Positions 1 to 4,785 of a stretch of 6,396 bases of DNA are shown piece by piece (positions within the stretch are counted from its first letter, which is position 1; the number at the start of each line of letters is the position of its first letter). Below the pieces are notes generated by a model, which made no database searches, was not told where the DNA came from, and was given only the letters and a program-made list of their open reading frames with translations. The position numbers and the translations under genes are program-made. Source of the stretch: Ignavibacteria bacterium (GTDB lineage Bacteria > Bacteroidota > Ignavibacteria > Tepidaquicellales > OLB5); NCBI GenBank assembly GCA_027492415.1, contig JAPUEV010000322.1, positions 1-6,396 on the forward strand. The letters are read 5' to 3'.

Positions 1-905
1 GGTGTATTGATATCAAGCTTACCCCATGTAATTTTTTCATTTGGCACAGCGCCTGAATATGAGCCATAGCTAGTGGTTGAGTCTGATATCTGGCAGAAAT
101 AGCTCCAGAACGGTACATCATGCCACTCGAGATCCTGGTACATCATAGGCACTACGCAGATAGGGAAGTCACCGGCAATACCGCCGCCTATCTGAAAGAA
201 CCCTACCCCTTTACCGCCGGAGTTTTTTCTGTACCACTCGCTTAATGTTACCATGTATTCAATACCTGATTTCATTGTGGAAGGCTTAAGCTCTCCTTTG
301 ATGCAGTATGATGCGAAAATATTACCCATTGTTGAATCTTCCCAGCCGGGTACAATAATAGGCAGGTTCTTCTCAGCAGCTGCTATCATCCATGAGTTCT
401 TTGGGTCAATTTCGTAATACTGTTCAAGCACACCGCTTAATATCATTTTGTACATATATTCATGCGGAAAGTAACGCTCGCCTTTTGTTTCAGCATCTTT
501 CCAAAGCTCATAAACATGTTTCTGCAGCCTGCGGAATGCTTCTTCTTCGGGTATACATGTATCAGTTACGCGGTTAAGCCCCTGTTCAAGCAGGTCCCAT
601 TCTTCCTTCGGTGTCAGGTCACGGTAATTTGGCACACGTTTGTAGTGGGAGTGCGCAACGAGGTTCATAAGATCCTCTTCAAGATTTGCGCCTGTGCAGG
701 AGATTATCTGGACTTTATCATTACGTATCATTTCTGCAAGAGAAATGCCAAGCTCGCCAGTACTCATCGCGCCGGCAAGTGTTATCATCATTTTGCCGCC
801 TTCAGCAAGATGCGTTTCGTAAGCTTTGGCAGCATCCATCATTGCCGCAGAGTTGAAGTGCAGGTAATGCTTTTCCATGAATTGTGATATCGGACCGCGT
901 GTCAT
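1..905 (-). CDS. Deoxyhypusine synthase family protein (probable polyamine-type aminobutyltransferase), 3' end cut by window edge
   Basis: 301 codons are visible, and the C-terminal end lies outside the window. The family transfers the aminobutyl group of spermidine in an NAD-dependent reaction. In eukaryotes and archaea the acceptor is a lysine of eIF5A/aIF5A; in plants and some bacteria related enzymes make homospermidine. Seen in the sequence: an N-terminal part with TLAGAMSTGELG (residues 42-53), the SCTGANLEEDL stretch (69-79) matching the NAD-site glutamates of DHS, the glycine-rich QIGGGIAGDFPI (238-249), and NEKITWGKLD (289-298). The last matches the family's WGK motif, so K296 is the expected lysine nucleophile. 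The loop that carries the catalytic histidine in human DHS reads differently here (AGDFPICVVP), as I recall for a bacterial subgroup. Bacteria lack eIF5A, so the acceptor is probably a polyamine; this is inference. The ATG at 905 is preceded by AAGGGGAA eight bases upstream. It lies 30 bases after the reductase gene, probably in the same operon. Confidence 0.93.
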   Translation of the reverse strand, partial: MTRGPISQFMEKHYLHFNSAAMMDAAKAYETHLAEGGKMMITLAGAMSTGELGISLAEMIRNDKVQIISCTGANLEEDLMNLVAHSHYKRVPNYRDLTPKEEWDLLEQGLNRVTDTCIPEEEAFRRLQKHVYELWKDAETKGERYFPHEYMYKMILSGVLEQYYEIDPKNSWMIAAAEKNLPIIVPGWEDSTMGNIFASYCIKGELKPSTMKSGIEYMVTLSEWYRKNSGGKGVGFFQIGGGIAGDFPICVVPMMYQDLEWHDVPFWSYFCQISDSTTSYGSYSGAVPNEKITWGKLDINT

Positions 906-935
906 TATTATGTTTCCCCTTTAGAAGATTATTGT

Positions 936-1673
936 TTATAATTTTAATTTCTTAAAAATGAATTCAGGAATTGAAGTAATGATGAACATTATCCACTTCC
1001 AGTAAAAAGGAGTATAAATAATACTTTTCCTTTTTATCATAGCATTATAAATATCTTTACCAACTTTTTCAGGTGATGCCACAAGCGGTTTAGGAAGCGG
1101 CATTCCATAGGTCATAGGTGTATTAACAAACCCGGGCTTAATTGTCAGCACGTTTACGCCTGATTTAAACAGCCTGTTCCTTAAGCCTGAAAGATAAACG
1201 GTGAGCGCGCCTTTGGCTGAGCCGTACATATAATTGCTCTGCCTGCCGCGGTCACCCGCTACTGAAGATATTACTGCTATATTGCCTTTTTTCCTGCTTT
1301 CAAATTCAGCAGCCAGAAGCTCGCATACTGAAACAATTCCTGTAAAATTAGTATCAATTATCCTGTGCGCTTCCGTAAAATCAGCCTGCGCTTTATCCTG
1401 TGTGCCAAGATACCCGAAGACTATCAGTACATAATCAAGATCCGGGGTTTTAGCCAGAAGGTCCTCAATAAACTTTTTATGTGATGCGTAATCAAGCGCA
1501 TCAATGTATTCTGCTCTGGATTTTATTTTATATCTTATACTGAAATCACCGGCATACTTTTCAGGCTCATCCTGCTTTCTGCCGCCGAAAATTATTTCAT
1601 GGCCGGCTTCTGCAAAATGCGCCGCTGCTGCCTGTGCTATCAGAGAGTTTGCGCCAAGTATCAGGAGGGACAT
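936..1673 (-). CDS. dprE2: DprE2-like short-chain dehydrogenase/reductase
   Basis: The product is a 245-residue NAD(P)H-dependent SDR. In actinobacteria DprE2 reduces the 2-keto sugar made by DprE1, giving decaprenyl-phospho-arabinose. Seen here: the Rossmann start LLILGANSLIA (3-13), in which the second and third glycines of the classical GxxxGxG motif are L and A; N109 in DTNFTG; the catalytic serine in VISSVAGDRG (S137); and YGSAK giving Y150/K154. KPGFVNTPM (179-187) is the usual substrate-side loop. The tail from about 223 to 245 is hydrophobic and then basic (FYWKWIMFIITSIPEF, then KKLKL). This fits membrane association, as expected for an enzyme on a polyprenyl-phosphate substrate. The start overlaps the DprE1-like gene by 13 bases, so the two are probably translationally coupled. 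The DprE2 assignment rests on the neighbour and overall length more than on unique motifs; another SDR specificity is possible. Confidence 0.93.
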   Translation of the reverse strand: MSLLILGANSLIAQAAAAHFAEAGHEIIFGGRKQDEPEKYAGDFSIRYKIKSRAEYIDALDYASHKKFIEDLLAKTPDLDYVLIVFGYLGTQDKAQADFTEAHRIIDTNFTGIVSVCELLAAEFESRKKGNIAVISSVAGDRGRQSNYMYGSAKGALTVYLSGLRNRLFKSGVNVLTIKPGFVNTPMTYGMPLPKPLVASPEKVGKDIYNAMIKRKSIIYTPFYWKWIMFIITSIPEFIFKKLKL

Positions 1674-3010
1674 AAGCCTAATCTCCTTGCCTGGTTAGAA
1701 GTGAATTTATTTTCAGGATCGTATTTCATTTTTATCTTCATCCATTTTTCCCACAAGCCGTTATACATCTGTTTGAATGTTTTTTCGTCAAGTATTGAAT
1801 CTTTCGTTAGGTAATTCCTGCCGCCGTAATCAACAACAATCTCATCCAGGACTTTGCACATTTCAACAACACCTTTTTTCACGGGGAAATCCATTGATAG
1901 CGTGTACCCTTTAAATGGGAATGAAAGAATCCCATCCTGCGCGCCCATTTTTTTAAGCACGGCAAGGAATGAGCCGCCGCCAAAGGCAACAACTTTCTTC
2001 AATACTTTATCAATTGCCTCTTTGCCCTTATCTTCAGGTACATTAAGCTGGTACTGTATCAGCCCGCTCTTGCTGTAAATATGGTTCCAGTTCAGGATGA
2101 AATCTAGCGGGTAAAAATATTTATCATAATGAACAAACTCAATCTTGTTCTTTGCCGCCATGTAAAAAGCGGAATTAAAAAGAGTGATTGAAACCTTGTT
2201 GAGTGTCGCGAACGGCACTTCGAACGGAACAGAGATCTTCTTTTCAATATATTTTTTTGATGATATTGCTTTAAGCTTGTTGGTCAGTTCATCGGAACCG
2301 GCATGATTGCCCAGTAAAAGAACATTTCTCCCGTAGCTTTTACCTGATGCAACTATATCCATCCACGCAACCGAATAATGGTAGTCTGCATCAAACTCCT
2401 CAAGCTTATCAAATAGCTCATCCATGTTCTTAAGCTTAAGCGAGCGGTTTGTGAGGTATGGCGAGCTTATTTTTTTAAGCTGAATTTCTGCTTCAAGTAT
2501 AAAACCGGTAAGACCCATACCGCCAACAGTTGCCCAGAAAAGATCACTGTTCTGTGTACGTGAGCACTCCATTATTTCGCCTGATGCAAGCAGTATCTTA
2601 AAGCTTAACAGGAAGCTGGAAAATGATCCTACATTATGGTGGTTCTTGCCGTGTACATCACTTGCAATTGCACCGCCCATTGTAACATATTTTGTGCCGG
2701 GTGTAACTGCGGGGAACCATCCCCTTAAAACAAAGGTATCAAGTATATCTTTATAGGTAACGCCTGCTTCACATCTTAAAATGCCTGTTTCTTCATCAAA
2801 GGCAATGAAGCGGTTCATCAGAATTGATTCAGCTACAACACCTTTATCGTTCAGGGAGGAATCACCGTAACTGCGGCCTAAACCTCTTGCAAGTACGGAA
2901 TCAGTTTTAAGTATCTCATTTATTTCAAAAATTCCCGGCGGTCGGGTGACCCTGCATCTGGCTTTTGGATATTTGCCGAATCCTGAAAGGTTTATCTCTT
3001 CAAATTTCAT
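1661..3010 (-). CDS. dprE1: DprE1-like FAD-dependent oxidase (decaprenylphosphoryl-ribose 2'-oxidase family)
   Basis: The product has 449 residues, close to the 461 of mycobacterial DprE1. The family oxidises the 2'-hydroxyl of polyprenyl-phosphoryl-ribose with FAD, the first half of an epimerisation to the arabinose form. The FAD-binding half carries ARGLGRSYGDSSLN (41-54), TPGTKYVTMGGAIASDVHGK (103-122) followed by NHH, and WATVGGMGLTGFI (159-171); all closely match mycobacterial DprE1. The C-terminal half includes LSMDFPVKKG (371-380), NYLTKDS (399-405) and the terminal FTSNQARRLGL. By motif spacing K403 corresponds to the essential K418, and S372 falls where mycobacteria have C387, the covalent target of benzothiazinones. 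There is no signal peptide. The ATG at 3010 has no obvious Shine-Dalgarno; it is the first gene of the minus-strand operon. In this organism the lipid carrier and exact sugar are unknown, and a related sugar-alcohol or lactone oxidase role cannot be excluded. Confidence 0.95.
   Translation of the reverse strand: MKFEEINLSGFGKYPKARCRVTRPPGIFEINEILKTDSVLARGLGRSYGDSSLNDKGVVAESILMNRFIAFDEETGILRCEAGVTYKDILDTFVLRGWFPAVTPGTKYVTMGGAIASDVHGKNHHNVGSFSSFLLSFKILLASGEIMECSRTQNSDLFWATVGGMGLTGFILEAEIQLKKISSPYLTNRSLKLKNMDELFDKLEEFDADYHYSVAWMDIVASGKSYGRNVLLLGNHAGSDELTNKLKAISSKKYIEKKISVPFEVPFATLNKVSITLFNSAFYMAAKNKIEFVHYDKYFYPLDFILNWNHIYSKSGLIQYQLNVPEDKGKEAIDKVLKKVVAFGGGSFLAVLKKMGAQDGILSFPFKGYTLSMDFPVKKGVVEMCKVLDEIVVDYGGRNYLTKDSILDEKTFKQMYNGLWEKWMKIKMKYDPENKFTSNQARRLGLCPS
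1683..1688 (-). promoter_or_regulatory. Shine-Dalgarno site of the DprE2-like gene, inside the upstream gene
   Basis: Reading on the minus strand, AAGGAG ends nine bases before the ATG at 1673 and lies within the last codons of the DprE1-like gene. It is the clearest Shine-Dalgarno sequence in the left half and fixes the start of the reductase. Its position suggests that ribosomes finishing the upstream gene reinitiate here. Confidence 0.75.
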
Positions 3011-3120
3011 CGATTTACGCGTATTAAGCTCAATATATATGTAACATTAGTTTGTAAATATCGTAAAATATAAGATGATAAAAAATTTAGAAATCGGGTA
3101 GTTATTAATATTTAAATGAA

Positions 3121-3171
3121 TATACCTCCCCCTTTTTTAAGGGGGAGTGCCCTTTAGGGCGAGGGGGTATA
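3121..3171. repeat. 51-base palindromic intergenic element with nested hairpins
   Basis: The outer arms TATACC (3121-3126) and GGTATA (3166-3171) are complementary. Inside are two further hairpins: TCCCCCTT/AAGGGGGA (3127-3146) and GCCCT/AGGGC (3149-3160). The whole can fold as a three-way junction. It resembles the short G/C-run palindromes dispersed through many Bacteroidota and Ignavibacteria genomes; that comparison is from memory, and only one copy lies in this window. It sits upstream of both operons, so it is not an end-of-gene terminator for either. Confidence 0.6.
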
Positions 3172-3240
3172 AATAGTTTGATGTATGATTGATCATAAGA
3201 ATTTTAATTTTATAAGTTAACGCACAATGCAGATTTTTTG

Positions 3241-3270
3241 TCTGGATGCCTGCCTGCGCAGGCATGACAA
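3241..3270. repeat. Short GC-rich palindrome of the dispersed intergenic type
   Basis: The core TGCCTGCGCAGGCA (3251-3264) is a perfect 14-base palindrome, flanked by CTGGA on the left and TGACA on the right. The pattern 'tggaTgCCTGC...GCAGGcATGAC' resembles small repeats found between genes in many bacterial phyla. It stands out from the surrounding AT-rich sequence. No second copy is present in this window, so its repeat status rests on recollection. Confidence 0.45.
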
Positions 3271-3336
3271 GAAATAGTTGTAACTTTAATATTAAACTAT
3301 ATATCATTATTATTGTAAAACAGCTCTTTGTTATAG

Positions 3337-3363
3337 ACTGCCTTAATGGCAGTACATTTTTTT
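3337..3363 (+). terminator. Terminator-like hairpin immediately before the riboswitch
   Basis: A perfect six-pair stem ACTGCC/GGCAGT (3337-3342 and 3348-3353) with the loop TTAAT is followed, after three bases, by seven Ts (3357-3363). This is the layout of a weak intrinsic terminator. The T-run overlaps the 5' strand of the aptamer's closing helix P1. It may stop stray upstream transcripts or serve as a 5' hairpin of the leader; the transcription start is unknown. Confidence 0.4.
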
Positions 3364-3544
3364 CGGTTCACTTAATTAAAACAGTGAATAATAGGGAATC
3401 AGGTGATTTATGCTGCATTTATTGAATAATCCTGAGCTGTCCCCGCAACTGTAAAAAAGAAGACCGGTATTTGTTACGTCACTATCGTTATATGATGGGA
3501 AGACTTACCGGAAATTGCTTTTAAGCCAGGAGACCTGCCGGAAA
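3360..3544 (+). promoter_or_regulatory. Cobalamin (adenosylcobalamin-type) riboswitch aptamer
   Basis: All main conserved blocks are present in order. P1 pairs 3360-3366 with 3538-3544, with one G-U pair. P2-like hairpin TTCACT/AGTGAA is at 3367-3388. The core AATAGGGAATCAGGTGA covers about 3388-3405. P3 pairs TCAGG (3399-3403) with CCTGA (3431-3435). The highly conserved GAGCTGTCCCCGCAACTGTA runs 3434-3452. A peripheral stem CCGGTA/TACCGG pairs 3464-3469 with 3506-3511. GGGAAG is at 3497-3502 and the B12 box AGCCAGGAGACCTGCC at 3524-3539. Such elements bind cobalamin and switch off downstream transport or synthesis genes when it is abundant, which fits the BtuG-like/BtuB pair that follows. 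Confidence 0.97.
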
Positions 3545-3596
3545 TACTTTTTAAATGATCTTCGAGGGCAAAGATTACATGTTATTAAAATTTGGG

Positions 3597-3670
3597 ACTC
3601 CCTGTCTCTATATGACTATGTATATTTTATACTCTTTTAAGGTCATTTAGGTACAGGGAGTTTTGTTATT
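3597..3670 (+). terminator. Intrinsic terminator, likely the riboswitch expression platform
   Basis: ACTCCCTGT (3597-3605) pairs perfectly with ACAGGGAGT (3653-3661), and an inner ATGAC/GTCAT pair (3612-3616 and 3642-3646) extends the structure. The stem runs straight into a U-rich tract at 3661-3670. It lies 52 bases after the aptamer and 45 bases before the lipoprotein ATG, so regulation is probably by transcription attenuation rather than by hiding the ribosome site. The competing antiterminator helix was not identified with confidence. Confidence 0.75.
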
Positions 3671-3715
3671 TAACAAACAATTTTAATAACCAAACTTTTT
3701 TCATCGGGAGAAAAT

Positions 3716-4783
3716 ATGAAAAAGTTGATCAATGCTTTTCTTTTTGTTTTTGCTTCACTAATTATCCTCACATCTTTTAACGGCTGCGGAGATGAGAATA
3801 TTGTAAATAATTTAGTTACTACCGTAACAAACGGCGCTTATATAGTTTCTGAAGGTACATCTCCTTCAAACAGCAGGCTTTCCTTTTATTCAACCACCAG
3901 AGATTCCTTTTATCAGAATATTTACAGCGGAAGCCTTGCTTACCCTGATGGCCTGGAACTCTTCAATGGTGACCTGTACCTGGTTGAACAGGGACCTACA
4001 TTTGGCGGTAACGGAAAGATCTACCTGCTGGATTCAAATGGCGGACTGAAAATAAGCTCAAACCCATTCGGTTCAAGTCCTTATTCCATAGCGCTCACCA
4101 ATGAAAGGGCATATGTTACAAACGGACCCGGAAGCAAAGTATCGGTGCTGGAACTGCGTAACCTTACCTTTGTTCAGGATATCAGTGTTGGTGCCTATCC
4201 TCAGGAAATAATAAGTTCCTCTGGCAAGATATTTGTATGTAATATGAGTGCTTTTGGAGGGAATTCTGATTCTACAGTTTCGGTAATTGATATTAATACT
4301 AACAGTGTAGTTAATACTATTGTATTAAGAAAAGATCCTTCCTCAATTAAAAGCGTTGTTGGTGTTGGAGGAAATGATATTTATATCGGATGCCAGGGCG
4401 GGGGCGGAATAATTTATAAAGTTAATGCGGAAACTTCCAGTAAAATTGATTCATTCAGCCTTCCTAATGGTTTTGATAAAGATCTATGTGTGTATAATGG
4501 CTCTGTTTATTTCATTTCAGCTGCCAATAATATAGATAAGCTGGATCTTTCTGCTCGTACAGTTACTACATTCATTACTAACCCCGGCTCACCATCATAC
4601 TTTTACGGATATAATATTGATATAATAAACGGTAAACATTATGTTTTGGATGCAAAAAACTTCACAGTAGACGGAAGTTTGTATATTTACAGTTCATCAG
4701 GTAATCTGGAAAGGACATTTACAACAGGAGTGGGTCCGCGCAGAGTTGTTTTTAAAACCGGAGTTGAGTCAATTGGCTCATAA
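3716..4783 (+). CDS. BtuG-like surface lipoprotein, YncE/DUF5074-type beta-propeller, probable cobalamin-binding
   Basis: The product has 355 residues. The N-terminus is a lipoprotein signal: MKK, a hydrophobic stretch (4-19), then SFNGC with the lipidated cysteine at C24. The residues after it, GDEN, are acidic, which in Bacteroidota can mark export to the cell surface. The rest is made of repeated beta-strand units such as GAYIVSEG (40-47), GDLYLVEQG (85-93), ERAYVTNGPGSKVSVLE (130-146), GKIFVCN (170-176), STVSVIDINTNSVVNTI (186-202), NDIYIG (220-225), GSVYFIS (262-268) and the closing TGVGPRRVVF (337-346). This is the pattern of a seven-bladed YncE/DUF5074-like propeller. BtuG of Bacteroides is a lipoprotein of this type that captures B12 and sits on BtuB. 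The cobalamin role here is inferred from the riboswitch upstream and BtuB downstream. GGGAG ends five bases before the ATG. It could instead bind another ligand or be structural. Confidence 0.93.
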   Translation: MKKLINAFLFVFASLIILTSFNGCGDENIVNNLVTTVTNGAYIVSEGTSPSNSRLSFYSTTRDSFYQNIYSGSLAYPDGLELFNGDLYLVEQGPTFGGNGKIYLLDSNGGLKISSNPFGSSPYSIALTNERAYVTNGPGSKVSVLELRNLTFVQDISVGAYPQEIISSSGKIFVCNMSAFGGNSDSTVSVIDINTNSVVNTIVLRKDPSSIKSVVGVGGNDIYIGCQGGGGIIYKVNAETSSKIDSFSLPNGFDKDLCVYNGSVYFISAANNIDKLDLSARTVTTFITNPGSPSYFYGYNIDIINGKHYVLDAKNFTVDGSLYIYSSSGNLERTFTTGVGPRRVVFKTGVESIGS

Positions 4784-4785
4784 CA

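Larger units (their letters stand above)
3011..3715. other. Divergent intergenic region between the dprE-type operon and the cobalamin-uptake operon
   Basis: About 700 bases without a credible gene. From left to right it holds AT-rich DNA that must contain the minus-strand promoter (3011-3120), a 51-base multi-hairpin repeat (3121-3171), more AT-rich sequence with no recognisable feature (3172-3240), a GC-rich palindrome (3241-3270), a stretch that should contain the plus-strand promoter, a terminator-like hairpin (3337-3363), the cobalamin aptamer (3360-3544), a small hairpin (3556-3577) and an intrinsic terminator (3597-3670). No promoter could be assigned confidently on either strand. Confidence 0.85.

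Noticed and set aside
392..887. Two overlapping plus-strand ORFs of 61 and 141 codons
   Set aside because: They lie antisense to the deoxyhypusine-synthase-family gene, whose frame carries clear family motifs. Their products look like no protein family.
1..905. Truncated deoxyhypusine-synthase-family gene as a pseudogene
   Set aside because: The frame is intact to the window edge and includes the catalytic lysine motif; the missing end is due to the window boundary.
1234..2078. Several short plus-strand ORFs
   Set aside because: They are antisense shadows of the DprE2-like and DprE1-like genes, with no signal peptide, motif or ribosome site.
3032..3058. Possible minus-strand promoter, TTTACA with TATATT
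   Set aside because: The spacing is only 15 bases, the region is so AT-rich that such matches are expected by chance, and Bacteroidota-type promoters follow a different consensus.
3127..3146. G/C-run hairpin read as a terminator
   Set aside because: It lies upstream of both divergent operons and has no U-tract after the stem. It is better explained as part of the palindromic element.
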